NCBI GenBank assembly: GCA_900550195.1
Contig: URRB01000012.1
Location: forward strand, 1-64,000
Length of the DNA stretch: 64,000 bases
Reading direction: 5' to 3'
Origin: an uncultured Collinsella sp.
GTDB lineage: Bacteria > Actinomycetota > Coriobacteriia > Coriobacteriales > Coriobacteriaceae
Shown: piece after piece, positions 43,884-53,800 of the stretch
Layout: each line of letters begins with the position of its first letter
Position numbering within the stretch: the stretch's first letter is position 1
Made by a program: the position numbers and the translations under genes
Notes under the pieces: generated by a model
Database searches by the model: none
What the model saw: only the letters and a program-made list of their open reading frames with translations
What the model was told of the DNA's origin: nothing

Positions 43884-44903
43884 GTGGGAACCGCGATCGA
43901 CATGGCATTTGACGGCGCGACGCTTGCCGCCTGTCCGCTCTCGGCGCTGGTACTCTCGTTTGCCTTCTACGGTTTTTGCGGCTGGGTATGGGAGTCGACA
44001 GTCTGCGCCATGCTCAACCACGGACGCTTTGCCAACAGTGGCTTTTTGCTGGGGCCATGCTGCCCCATCTATGGCGCGGGCGGCATTGCCTGCTGGCTGC
44101 TGTTGCGCGGAATTCCTGACGCGTCGAGCCAGTTTGTCGCTGCAGCGCTCGTATGCAGCGTGATTGAGTACAGCGTGGGCGTGCTGTTGGAAAAAACAAC
44201 GGGCGCTCGCTTTTGGGATTACTCACACCTGCCGTTTAACCTGCACGGACGCATCTGCCTGTACTGGGCCTGCGCGTTTGGCTTGGGTGCGTTGTGTATT
44301 TGCCGTTTAGTGGAGCCGGCATTGCTGGGGCTGCTTGGCCGTCTGCCGGTGCTGATTGTGCGGTTGTCCGCCTTTATCGTCGCGGTCGCGATGATGGTCG
44401 ACGCGTTGTGCTCGCTGGCGAGCTGGCGGCGTCTGTCCGATCAGCTGGAGCGCGTGCGCGCCGATCTTGCCGACCGCATCAACGAGTCGCTTGCCGATGC
44501 CTCGGACTCAATGCTCGAGCGCATTCCCGAATCGACGATTGACTCGGTGGCACAAACGCACATCCGTAGCCGTGCCGTTAACGCGTGGCTGGCCGAGCTG
44601 GGTGACGCCGCGCTCGATGCCCTGCGCGAGAAGGCTTCGGTGCCGACGTTTATCTCGGACGGTGCCCGCGGCCTGGCGCTTGCCGCTCGCCGCGTTGCCG
44701 ATGCCGCACCGAGTATGCCGCGCCCGTCGCTCACTCGTCTCCGTGCCGGCAAACGCGCGAGCCGTCCGGTGCCGAGCGTGTCACTCAGCCGCCGCGACCT
44801 GCGCTTCTTCAATGCCTTCCCGCGCTTGCGTATCAACCGCTACGAGGGCGTCATCCGAGCCACCGACCTTCGCGACCGAGCTCGCGAACTGTTCCGGCGC
44901 TAG
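43884..44903 (+). CDS. Putative ABC-transporter type IV (CmpB-like) membrane protein
   Basis: 339 residues. The N-terminal 180 residues hold about five membrane spans with GFLLGPCCPIYG and LEKTTGARFWDYSHLP, then NLHGRICLYW, the signature of the PF06541-type membrane family. A soluble, Arg/Ala-rich C-terminal half follows, predicted mostly helical. GTG start behind GAGGAG. Despite the family name no transport role is proven. Confidence 0.8.
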   Translation: MGTAIDMAFDGATLAACPLSALVLSFAFYGFCGWVWESTVCAMLNHGRFANSGFLLGPCCPIYGAGGIACWLLLRGIPDASSQFVAAALVCSVIEYSVGVLLEKTTGARFWDYSHLPFNLHGRICLYWACAFGLGALCICRLVEPALLGLLGRLPVLIVRLSAFIVAVAMMVDALCSLASWRRLSDQLERVRADLADRINESLADASDSMLERIPESTIDSVAQTHIRSRAVNAWLAELGDAALDALREKASVPTFISDGARGLALAARRVADAAPSMPRPSLTRLRAGKRASRPVPSVSLSRRDLRFFNAFPRLRINRYEGVIRATDLRDRARELFRR

Positions 44904-45101
44904 CCAGAGTGGGGCCAAGCGCGCCCTTCTCGTTCGCACGTTTCCCGTTCGTTTCGCGCCCGTTGCCGCGCCGTTTCCAAGATTGCGGCACCGTTTCCAT
45001 TCGACAACGCAGCGTTTAACAACGCCGTATCTGGTCTACACCAGTTGCCCCTCGGCCGCATCATGAGCGCCGACAACGTTCATGCGACCAAGGGGGAGCG
45101 A

Positions 45102-46379
45102 ATGTACGATACGGGATCGACAACGTTTATGCTCATCTGCACCATGCTCGTGTTTTTAATGACACCGGGTCTGGCGTTTTTCTACGGCGGCCTGTCTAGG
45201 CGCAAAAATGTCATCAACACTATGCTCATGTGCTTTGGTGTCATTGGCTTGGTGGGTGTGCTGTGGATTGTGGCCGGCTGGTCGCTGGCCTATGGCGGCG
45301 ACGGTTCCAGCCCGTTTATTGGAGGCTTTGACCAGCTGCTGTGCTTGCCGGTGCTCAACCAGGTGCTGCAGGCTGCCGAGGGTACCGCGACGGACGGTGC
45401 CGTCTACCCGGAGATTGTCAACATCGCCTTCCAGATGGCATTTGCCATGATTACGGCCGCCATCGTCACGGGCAGCCTTGCCGGGCGCGTTAAATTCGGC
45501 GCTATGGTGGCCTTCCTTGGCATTTGGCTGCTCGTGGTCTACGCGCCGCTCGCCCATATGGTCTGGGGCGGCGAGGGCTCCTTTATCGGCGACATCATCG
45601 GCGCGCTCGACTTTGCCGGTGGCGACGTGGTGCACATCTCGTCCGGTCTGACGGGCCTGATTCTCTGCCTGATGCTCGGCCGTCGTCGCGGTTTTGGCAT
45701 GGTGAGCTACCGTCCGCATAACGTGCCGTTTGTGGCGCTGGGCGCCGGTCTGCTTTGGTTTGGTTGGTTTGGCTTTAACGGCGGCAGTGAGTTCAAGGCC
45801 GATGCCGTGGCCGCGCTTGCCATCCTCAACACCGTGACGGCCAGCGCGGCGGGCATGGTCTCGTGGCTTGCCGTCGAGCGCGTGCACACTGGTCGCCCCA
45901 CGCTGGTGGGCGCCAACACCGGTCTGGTTGCGGGCCTTGTGGTGGTCACGCCGGGCGCGGGCTTTGTCGAACCGTGGGCGGCGCTGGTCATGGGCCTGAT
46001 CGTCTCGCCCGTCTGCTATTTCGCCATCAGCCATCTTAAGACCAAGTTCGGCTACGACGACGCGCTCGACGCGTTTGGCTGCCACGGTATCGGCGGTATT
46101 CTGGGCGGCGTGCTCACGGGCTTGTTCTGCGTGCCGGAGCTTTCGTGGACCGGCAAGGGCGGCCTGTTCTACACGGGTGACGTGTCGCTGCTCGTCTCGC
46201 AGATTTTGGGCATTGTGGTGACGGTCGTCATTGTGCTGGTGCTCGACCTGGCGATCGCCGCGGTGGTCAAGGCGCTCTTCCACGGCAGCCTGCGCGTGGA
46301 CGAGGCCGACGAGGCGCTGGGCCTGGATGCGAGCCAGCACGGCGAGAGCGCATATCCTTCCTTCTCCGGACTCGATTAG
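45102..46379 (+). CDS. amtB: Ammonium transporter
   Basis: 425-residue Amt/Mep channel with about eleven membrane spans. FYGGLSRRKNVINTMLM, the pore His region (DVVHISSGLTGLI) and the second pore His in DAFGCHGIGGILGG are present. Imports ammonium when nitrogen is scarce. The start at 45102 (MYDTGST) has AAGGGGGA upstream; longer starts lack family sequence. Followed by a PII gene, which encodes the usual blocker of the channel. Confidence 0.95.
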   Translation: MYDTGSTTFMLICTMLVFLMTPGLAFFYGGLSRRKNVINTMLMCFGVIGLVGVLWIVAGWSLAYGGDGSSPFIGGFDQLLCLPVLNQVLQAAEGTATDGAVYPEIVNIAFQMAFAMITAAIVTGSLAGRVKFGAMVAFLGIWLLVVYAPLAHMVWGGEGSFIGDIIGALDFAGGDVVHISSGLTGLILCLMLGRRRGFGMVSYRPHNVPFVALGAGLLWFGWFGFNGGSEFKADAVAALAILNTVTASAAGMVSWLAVERVHTGRPTLVGANTGLVAGLVVVTPGAGFVEPWAALVMGLIVSPVCYFAISHLKTKFGYDDALDAFGCHGIGGILGGVLTGLFCVPELSWTGKGGLFYTGDVSLLVSQILGIVVTVVIVLVLDLAIAAVVKALFHGSLRVDEADEALGLDASQHGESAYPSFSGLD

Positions 46380-46485
46380 CAGCTTCCCCAAGCACCGCAC
46401 CTCGGCCTTCAATCGTCGTTTGCGTACCTTAAGTACGCGGCACTCCTCTTTCAGGCCGATCTGCGGCACTTGGGAAACCTGCTAA
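46376..46485 (-). repeat. Nested hairpin, family 2 copy F
   Basis: 32-base arms (46376-46407 with 46454-46485) with about six mismatches; the left arm begins on the amtB stop codon. Inner stem GCGTAC/GTACGC (46422-46427 with 46433-46438). On the minus strand the loops read TGAAAGAGGAGTGCC and GACGATTGAAGG, matching copy E. A further hairpin GTGGCAC/GTGCCAC (46526-46532 with 46544-46550) lies between it and glnK. Confidence 0.78.
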
Positions 46486-46592
46486 GACCTGTTAGTTGCA
46501 CTTTTTTGATCTGCAAGGTTGGTTTGTGGCACTTGGGAAACCCGTGCCACGCAAATGGCAATTCATTTCTTTGATAAAGAGAGGAATTCACT

Positions 46593-46931
46593 ATGAAGAA
46601 GATTACGGCGATCGTTCGTGCTGAGAAACTTGAGGTTCTTAAGGACGCGCTGTTTGCTGCCGATGTTCGCGGCATGACGATTAACCAGGTCCAGGGCTGC
46701 GGTGCGCAGCATGGCTGGAAGGAGTACGTGCGCGGCAACGAGCTGCTTGTCAACACGATTCCTAAGGTGCAGTTCACCCTCATCTGTGCCGACGAGCACG
46801 TCGACGGTATTGTCGACATCATCTGCAACGCCGCACGCACCGGCGCCGTCGGTGACGGCAAAATCTGGGTCGAGCCGGTTGAGGAAGTCATCCGCATTCG
46901 CACCGGCGAACACGGCCCCGCTGCGGTGTAG
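46593..46931 (+). CDS. glnK: PII nitrogen regulatory protein
   Basis: 112-residue PII protein. MKKITAIVR start, T-loop region GCGAQHGWKEYVRGNELL, and C-terminal DGKIWVEPVEEVIRIRTGE. Residue 51, the uridylylated Tyr of E. coli PII, is Leu here, so that modification is impossible; Tyr45 is elsewhere in the T-loop. It would bind ATP/ADP and 2-oxoglutarate and block AmtB when nitrogen is plentiful. 213 bases of hairpin-rich sequence separate it from amtB. Confidence 0.93.
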   Translation: MKKITAIVRAEKLEVLKDALFAADVRGMTINQVQGCGAQHGWKEYVRGNELLVNTIPKVQFTLICADEHVDGIVDIICNAARTGAVGDGKIWVEPVEEVIRIRTGEHGPAAV

Positions 46932-47005
46932 AACCGATTGCTTGCCATCCGCAACGTTAAAATATTGCGATGAGGCATAGGACTTGCGTTGCGGATGGGC
47001 GGATT

Positions 47006-47668
47006 ATGGGTCGCAATAAATATCCCGAAGAGACGGTCGCGAAGATTCTCGACGCGGCGCTGGAGCTATTCTGCGCACAGGGTTATGAGGGAACGAGCAT
47101 CCAGGATATCGTTGACCGTCTCGATGGCATGACCAAGGGCGCTATCTATCATCACTTCAAGAGCAAAGAAGAGATTTTTAACGCCGCATTTGATCGGGCG
47201 ATGGCTCCCGTTGTTGAGCGCCGCCGCGCGACGCTCGGTGCTGACAATATGACGGGCGCCCAAAAGCTCAAGCGACTTTATGCGCCCGAGTCCGTCGTAC
47301 CACAAATTGAGCTTTGGGCACGCATGCATCCTGCGGCGGATCCGGTAAAGAGTTCGCGTCTGTTGGCGTTGCAGTATCAGGGCTCGTTTGACGAATCGGC
47401 GGATGGCTATTTATTGCCGGTGATCGAGGAGGGCATCGCCGACGGCTCCATTGCGTGCGAATGCCCGCGCGAAGCGGCAGAGGCCGTATCGTTGCTAGCG
47501 AATCTTTGGCTGCTGCCTTTGTTCCGTCCGCTCGAGCCCAAGGAGCGAATGGTCGCTCGCGCGCAATGTTTGGCGCAGATGGCGGCCGCGGTGGGGCTCG
47601 ATTTGGGGGAAGAAGTGCTTCAAACAACGTGTCAAATTTGGGACGTTTGGAGCCGTACCGGGTGGTAA
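47006..47668 (+). CDS. TetR-family regulator of adjacent MFS exporter
   Basis: 220 residues. N-terminal TetR helix-turn-helix (ILDAALELFCAQGYEGTSIQ, then MTKGAIYHHFKSKEEIF), with a C-terminal ligand domain. I start at 47006 (MGRNKYPEE). Two matching palindromes between this gene and the MFS gene are its likely operators. Probably represses the exporter and responds to its substrate. Confidence 0.88.
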   Translation: MGRNKYPEETVAKILDAALELFCAQGYEGTSIQDIVDRLDGMTKGAIYHHFKSKEEIFNAAFDRAMAPVVERRRATLGADNMTGAQKLKRLYAPESVVPQIELWARMHPAADPVKSSRLLALQYQGSFDESADGYLLPVIEEGIADGSIACECPREAAEAVSLLANLWLLPLFRPLEPKERMVARAQCLAQMAAAVGLDLGEEVLQTTCQIWDVWSRTGW

Positions 47669-47670
47669 TA

Positions 47671-47755
47671 TACATACTAACGGTATGTAAATTGATGTAA
47701 GAGGGTGGCTACGGCTGCCCTTTTCGAGCCGTTAAATACATACCAACAGTATGTA
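47671..47755. promoter_or_regulatory. Twin TetR operators before MFS gene
   Basis: TACATACTAACGGTATGTA (47671-47689) and TACATACCAACAGTATGTA (47737-47755): 7-bp arms identical, spacers 5 bases. The second one ends just before the AGGAGG of the MFS gene. A small GGGtgGC/GCtgCCC hairpin with TTTT (about 47703-47724) between them may end the tetR transcript. Confidence 0.85.
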
Positions 47756-47769
47756 TAGGAGGCAAAGCC

Positions 47770-49032
47770 ATGGACGGGATGAGAGATTTAGATGCCGCGT
47801 CAGCATCAAAGACGGCGCCGCCTATAAGACTCGTCGGTCTTCTCGTTGCGCAGTTGTGCGTGTATTTGACGTTGTCGGCGCTGTGCTTTACGTGCCCGCT
47901 TTACTTGCTCGACCGCAGTGGCTCGTCGACGTTATATGGCGCCGTCGCGGCGATAGCGTTTATACCGGGCGTGCTTGCGACTCCGGTTGGCGGAGTATTA
48001 GCTGATCGAGAGGGGCATCGGAGCGTTCTGGCAGCTCTCGGTATTGTTTTAATGATTGCAACGATGCTGTTTGTCCCCATGAAGCGCTCGTTGCCTCTTG
48101 CGGCCGTTGTGGCGGTGCTGCTGTGCGTCCAATACGCCGTTCAATCTATTCTGAAGCCGATACTTCAAATTGAGACGCTGCGCATAGCCGGCAGGGAAAA
48201 GGTCGAGCGGTCAACCGCATTAGTGTCGCAGATGACCATGGTGAGCAATATTCTAGGTCCCGTGGTCGGAACAGCCGTCTACGGATGCTTTGGAATCGAT
48301 GCCCTTTGCGCGATCGCGGCGGTGGCGTTTGCGATGTCGTCGCTGCTGTTTTGGGCCGCACTCAAACAAAATGTCCCCTCTGAAGTGACGGGGGATAGCT
48401 CGGCTCGCATGGCATGCCAAAGCGATTTTCTGTCGGCGATTCGGTACCTGCTTCAAAACACCTCGTTGCTTGCTGTGATTTTGCTTGCGGCTGTTTTGAA
48501 TCTTGCGTTGGTTGGGTTAACGATTGGTGCACCCGTTATTGTTACAAGGCATCTCGGCATGCAATCTTCCCGCGTTGGGATTATTGAGGCAGCTATGGGG
48601 CTGGGCGGCCTTGCAGGCGGTGGCCTAGTCGGTATTTGGCCGAATCGTTTTTCATTTGATGGCATTCACCGGCATGTCGTGATGATTTGTCTTGGGGTCA
48701 TACCGATTTTCGTCGCGCTGCTGTGTGGCGCTCATATGCTTGTATTAGCCACGCTTGCGGTTGGTTCGGCATGGGTCATGGTGTGGGCAAGTATTGCGTC
48801 GGTCGAAATCGTTGCATTCGTTCAGCGAACGGCGCCGACGGAACTCTGCGGAAAGGTGCTTTCGGTCGTATACATGGCGCTTTCCTGCGCAACGCCAATT
48901 GGCCAATTGGCATACGGATTCGCGTATGATCGATGGACACCGACGGTTGTATTCGCAGCCATGCTGATGGTGCTGGTATTGACGACGGCGTTGTTTTATC
49001 GCTTGAAAAGTCGCTCACAACAAACAATGTGA
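47770..49032 (+). CDS. MFS transporter (multidrug-type exporter)
   Basis: 420 residues, about twelve membrane spans. The loop between spans 2 and 3 reads GGVLADREGHRSV, the MFS signature. The gene sits behind twin TetR operators and AGGAGG, so it is likely induced by its substrate, a drug or metabolite. Slightly AT-richer than the neighbouring genes. Confidence 0.87.
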   Translation: MDGMRDLDAASASKTAPPIRLVGLLVAQLCVYLTLSALCFTCPLYLLDRSGSSTLYGAVAAIAFIPGVLATPVGGVLADREGHRSVLAALGIVLMIATMLFVPMKRSLPLAAVVAVLLCVQYAVQSILKPILQIETLRIAGREKVERSTALVSQMTMVSNILGPVVGTAVYGCFGIDALCAIAAVAFAMSSLLFWAALKQNVPSEVTGDSSARMACQSDFLSAIRYLLQNTSLLAVILLAAVLNLALVGLTIGAPVIVTRHLGMQSSRVGIIEAAMGLGGLAGGGLVGIWPNRFSFDGIHRHVVMICLGVIPIFVALLCGAHMLVLATLAVGSAWVMVWASIASVEIVAFVQRTAPTELCGKVLSVVYMALSCATPIGQLAYGFAYDRWTPTVVFAAMLMVLVLTTALFYRLKSRSQQTM

Positions 49033-49092
49033 CGTGAGCGGCGCTGCGGTTTAACGGGAGCAATCGCTGCGGTGTGGGGCACCCATACGAGA

Positions 49093-49142
49093 GCATGCCT
49101 CTCCTTCGTCTACAATATCGTGCAGACGAAGGAGAGGCATGC
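49093..49142 (+). promoter_or_regulatory. Hairpin that hides the ribosome binding site of HAD gene
   Basis: 19 perfect bp: 49093-49111 with 49124-49142, loop of 12. The right arm contains AAGGAGAGG, the ribosome binding site of the HAD gene starting at 49145. If transcribed as a whole it would block translation; a start site inside the loop would avoid it. Confidence 0.7.
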
Positions 49143-49144
49143 AC

Positions 49145-50002
49145 ATGATCAAGATGTTCGCGAGTGACTTAGACGGAACGCTGCTGAACGCCCTGCACGA
49201 GGCCGACGGAACCATCCGTCGCGCCATTCGCGAGTTGACCGAGGCCGGGCTGCACGTTGTTCCCGCGACGGGTCGCTCGACGCTGCCGATCGGTGGGCAT
49301 GGCTTTACGGGTTTGGCACTCGACGCCTGCTGCTCCAACGGATCCATCGTTCGTGACAGCCATGGCGAGGTGCTTAAGACCTGGACCATCGACCCCCAGA
49401 TTATCGAGGAACTGCTCAAGACGTTCCCGGACATTTGCTTTGATTGCTCCACGCCCGACGGCATGTTTTCGAGCGGGTCGTTCGAGATGCATCAGGCAGG
49501 CTTTAAGAAGGACAGCCCCATCAAGCGCATTGTGATGCGCGGCATGCGCGCCCGCGGCGGTTATCACGAGGAGCAGTATTTCGACCAGTCGATCGGCGAT
49601 ATCTTGCGTCATGACGTGTGCAAGATCAACTGCCGCGTGACCTCGCCCGAGTTGGAACGCGACCTTAAGGCGTATCTTGCCGAGCGCTCGGACCGCGTAG
49701 TCAACGCTCCGTTCGACCCGGTGATGTTCGAGATTACCGACGTGGCGTGCAACAAGGGCGAGAGTGTTGCCTGGCTGGCGAGCTACTACGGTATTGCCGA
49801 GGACGAAGTCGCGGTCTACGGCGACGGCGGCAACGATATTGCAATGCTCAAGCGCTTCCGCCACAGCTATGCGACCAAGAATGGCAGCGATGCCGCCAAA
49901 GCCGCCGCGAGTGCGACCATCGGCAGCTGCACGACCCATGCCGTTCCCAAGCACATGCTCGCCACCATGCGCAAGCAGAACTCCCGCACCGTAATCGAAT
50001 AA
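49145..50002 (+). CDS. Cof-type HAD phosphatase
   Basis: 285 residues. Motif I DLDGTLLNA, motif II ATGRS, Lys in the C-terminal half and motif IV GDGGNDIAMLK, typical of Cof-type HAD-IIB sugar/cofactor phosphatases. Start 49145 (MIKMFASDLDG) fits the spacing from AAGGAGAGG; ATG 49139 lies too close. Substrate unknown. Confidence 0.9.
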   Translation: MIKMFASDLDGTLLNALHEADGTIRRAIRELTEAGLHVVPATGRSTLPIGGHGFTGLALDACCSNGSIVRDSHGEVLKTWTIDPQIIEELLKTFPDICFDCSTPDGMFSSGSFEMHQAGFKKDSPIKRIVMRGMRARGGYHEEQYFDQSIGDILRHDVCKINCRVTSPELERDLKAYLAERSDRVVNAPFDPVMFEITDVACNKGESVAWLASYYGIAEDEVAVYGDGGNDIAMLKRFRHSYATKNGSDAAKAAASATIGSCTTHAVPKHMLATMRKQNSRTVIE

Positions 50003-50033
50003 TGTGACAAAGTGACAGTCCCTTTGTCACATT
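50001..50033 (+). repeat. 12-bp inverted repeat with TGACAGTCC loop
   Basis: AATGTGACAAAG (50001-50012) pairs with CTTTGTCACATT (50022-50033). It starts on the HAD stop codon; the loop is a relative of the GGGACAG loops elsewhere. Could act as a terminator for HAD. Confidence 0.7.
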
Positions 50034-50057
50034 CCAAATATTGCCTTTACGTGTTGA

Positions 50058-50102
50058 TGCACACGGTGTGCAATAATACTCGCACTGTGCAATAGCGCAC
50101 AG
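50058..50102. promoter_or_regulatory. Two palindromes upstream of TetR/activase operon
   Basis: TGCACACGGTGTGCA (50058-50072) and CTGTGC-aatagc-GCACAG (50085-50102). TAATAC at about 50074-50079 could be a -10 between them. Likely operators for the TetR protein that follows. Confidence 0.6.
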
Positions 50103-50123
50103 GCTGAGTAACAAGGAGGACGC

Positions 50124-50834
50124 TTGTCCCAGCTCGAGAAATGCGACCGCCGGTCCCTTCGCTCGCAGCGTGCCCTTCGCCAGGCACTTGCCAGCGAGCT
50201 TGCCGAAAGCGGCGACCTTTCGCGCATTAATGTCGCGTCGCTCACCGAGCGCGCCGGCCTTACGCGTCGCACGTTCTATTCGCATTACCGCGATATCCCC
50301 GACTTTATCAATCAAATCGAGGACGGCTTGCTGGCCGAGATCCGTGAGCGTATTGAGCTCATCACCGCAGCTCAACTGCCTGATCTCTATCACAACATCG
50401 ATGAGCTCGAGCCGGCGCCCGGTTCGGTTGAGCTGCTGCGTTATCTTGCGGCCAACCGCGACTTAATCGGTGCGCTGCTGGGTCCGGGCGGCGACCAGGC
50501 CTTCATTAAAAGGATTATCGACACCGCGCGTGAGGCTGTGGTGCCGCGTGCGCAGACGGGCATTTTGGGCCTGGCGCTGGGCACGTTCTTTGACTACTAC
50601 GTCACTTACGTCGTGAGTGCCGAGGTCGGCATGATTCAGCGCTGGTTTGAGCGTGGGCTCACCGAATCGCCCGAGGCCATGGCACGCATTATGACGGTGC
50701 TCGCTTTTGTGCGCCCTGGTGACCTGTATGGCCAACCTATCGATATCAACGTGCCGGAATACGGCATGAAGCTATTGAATTTGCAGCTCGAGGACGCGGC
50801 CGACACCGCCGCAACCGTCGAGTCCAACAACTAA
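50124..50834 (+). CDS. TetR-family regulator
   Basis: 236 residues with TetR helix-turn-helix (INVASLTERAGLTRRTFYSHYRD) and a mostly helical ligand domain as in the TetR_C_33-like group. The TTG start at 50124 is supported by AAGGAGGA at 50113-50120. The next gene starts 11 bases after it, so both are cotranscribed and the regulator probably controls the activase and itself. Confidence 0.87.
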   Translation: MSQLEKCDRRSLRSQRALRQALASELAESGDLSRINVASLTERAGLTRRTFYSHYRDIPDFINQIEDGLLAEIRERIELITAAQLPDLYHNIDELEPAPGSVELLRYLAANRDLIGALLGPGGDQAFIKRIIDTAREAVVPRAQTGILGLALGTFFDYYVTYVVSAEVGMIQRWFERGLTESPEAMARIMTVLAFVRPGDLYGQPIDINVPEYGMKLLNLQLEDAADTAATVESNN

Positions 50835-50845
50835 GAGGAGAGACA

Positions 50846-53800
50846 ATGAGCAAACTCGTCGAGGGCATTAAAGACCGTGTGGTCGCTGCCGCACGTGAGG
50901 CCGCGCCCGCCGTGGTGGACGCCGCGCAGAAGGCCGCCACCGCGGCTGCCGAGAAAGTTGCCGAGGCAGTTGCCGATGCCAAGAACGTGGCAGGGGAGAC
51001 GTCCGTCGTCAGCGAGCCCGCCACCGCCGCTGAGCCCGTAGCCGCCGCCCAGGCCCCCGAAGGCGCGATCTTCAACCCCGAGGCCGCCCGCGGCAACCTG
51101 CACCTGGGCATCGACGTGGGCTCCACTACCGTTAAGCTTGCTGTGCTCAACGACGACAACCAGATCGTCTACGCCAAGTACCAGCGCCACCACACCGACG
51201 TCCGTGCCTGCGCCCGCGACCTGTTCGAGGGTGCTGCGACCGTGTTGCCGACGGCCCAAATGACCTGCGCCATCACCGGTTCGGGCGGCCTGCTGCTGTC
51301 CCAGTGGCTCGACCTGGAGTTTGTCCAGGAGGTCATTGCCAGCAAGCGTGCCGTCGAGACCCTCATCCCGGCCACCGATGTCGCCATCGAGCTGGGCGGC
51401 GAGGACGCCAAGATCATCTACTTTGACAACGGCATCGAGCAGCGCATGAACGGCACCTGCGCCGGCGGTACGGGCGCGTTCATCGACCAGATGGCAACCC
51501 TGCTGCACACCGACGCGAGCGGCCTTAACGAACTCGCGGCCAACGCCACCACCATCTATCCCATCGCCAGCCGCTGCGGCGTCTTTGCCAAGACCGACGT
51601 CCAACCGCTGCTCAACGAAGGCGCCCGCCCCGAGGACGTGGCCGCCTCCATCTTCCAGGCCGTCGTGACCCAGACCATCTCGGGCCTGGCGTGCGGCCGT
51701 CCCATCCGCGGCAACGTCGCTTTCCTGGGCGGCCCGCTGCAGTATCTCTCCGAGCTGCGCCACCGCTTCTACCTCACGCTCAACCTGGACGAGGAGCACC
51801 GTATCGTGCCCCAAAACGCTCACCTGTTCGTGGCGAGCGGTGCCGCCATGGCGCATGAGTCCAACAAGCTCAGCACGTTCCCGCAGCTCATCGAGGCCAT
51901 CGATGCCCTGGGTGACACGCGGGGTGCCGAGGTCGAGCGTCTGGATCCGCTCTTTGCCACCGACGAGGACTTTGCCGAGTTCAAGACCCGCCACGACCAG
52001 GAAGTCGTCCCCAAGGGCAAGCTCGACGGCTACACCGGCCGCGTGTTCATCGGCATCGACGCCGGCTCCACCACCATGAAGGCCGCGCTCGTGGGCGAGG
52101 ACGGCCAGCTGTTGCACACCTGGTACGGCAACAACAACGGTGACATCCTGGGCACGGCCAAGGTCATCATGGCCGATTTCTACAACCACATCCCCGCCGG
52201 CTGCACCATCGGCCACGTGACCACCACGGGCTACGGCGAGGCGCTGCTCATCGAGGCCCTCAAGGCCGACTCCGGCGAGATTGAGACCGTCGCGCACCTG
52301 CGCGGCGCCAAGGCATTCCTGCCCGGCGTCGAGTTCATCCTGGACATCGGCGGCCAGGACATGAAGTGCCTGCGCGTCAAGGACGGTGTTATCGAGCACA
52401 TCATGCTCAACGAGGCCTGCTCGTCGGGTTGCGGCAGCTTTATCGAGAGTTTCGCCGTGTCAATGAACATGGATGTGCGCGCGTTCGCCGATGCCGCCAT
52501 CCATGCTAAGGCCCCGGTCGATTTGGGCAGCCGCTGCACGGTCTTTATGAACTCGCGCGTCAAGCAGGCGCAAAAGGAAGGCGCCACGGTGGGCGACATC
52601 GCGGCCGGCCTGTCCTATTCCGTCATCAAGAACGCCCTGTTCAAGGTCATTAAGCTGCGCGACCCCAAGGAGATCGGCAGCCAGGTGATCGTCCAGGGCG
52701 GCACCTTTATGTCCGACGCCACGCTGCGCGCATTTGAGCAGCTCACCGGTGTGCATGCCGTGCGCCCCGACATCGCCGGCTGCATGGGCGCCTATGGCGC
52801 TGCCTTGCTCGCCCGCGATCGCGCTGGCGCCGACGGCACTTCGACCATCCTTTCTGCCGAGGACATCGCACACCTCACCGTGACACAAAAGCATGTCCGC
52901 TGCGGCCGTTGCTCCAACAACTGCCAGCTCACCGTCAACGACTTTGGCGGCGGCAGGCGCTTCATTACCGGCAACCGCTGCGAGAAGGGCGCCGGCCACA
53001 AAAAGCAGAAGACCGAGGCCCCCAACCTCTTCAAAAAGAAAAACGAGCTGCTCTTTAACCGCGAGGCGCTGAGTCCCGACGAGGCCCCGCGCGGCACCGT
53101 CGGCATCCCGCGCGCACTCAACATGTACGAGAACTACCCCTTCTGGCACGCGTTCTTTACGCGCCTGGGCTTTAGCGTGCAGCTGTCCGACCAGTCGAGC
53201 AAAAAGACCTACCAGGCGGGCATCGAGTCCATGCCGTCCGAGAGCGTGTGCTATCCGGCCAAGATGAGCCACGGCCACGTGATGAACCTCATCGACCGTG
53301 ACGTCGACTTTATCTGGATGCCGTGCGTGCGCTGGGAGCGCAAGGAGGACCCGACCGCCGGCAACTGCTATAACTGCCCCATCGTCATGAGCTACCCCAC
53401 GGCGTTGGCACTCAACATCGACGAGATCCGCGAGCAGAACATCGAGTTCCTGTACCCGTTTGTGCCCTATCACGATAAGACCGAGCTCAAGCGCCGTCTG
53501 TACCAGGTGCTCGCCGTCGACCGCGTGGCCGATGCTGAGGCCGGTCGCGGTCGCGTGCGCGGTCCCAAGATCACGCGCTCCGAGGTCGATGCCGCCGTCA
53601 ACGCTGCCTTTGAGGCCGACGCGCGCTTCCACGAGGACATCCAGACCATGGGCGAGGAGGCTCTTAAGTGGGTTGAGGACCACGGCGGTCACGGCATTGT
53701 GCTTGCCGGCCGCCCTTACCACAACGACCCCGAGATCAACCACGCCCTGCCCGAGCTTATCTCGAGCTTTGGCTTTGCGGTCTTTACCGAGGATTCGCTC

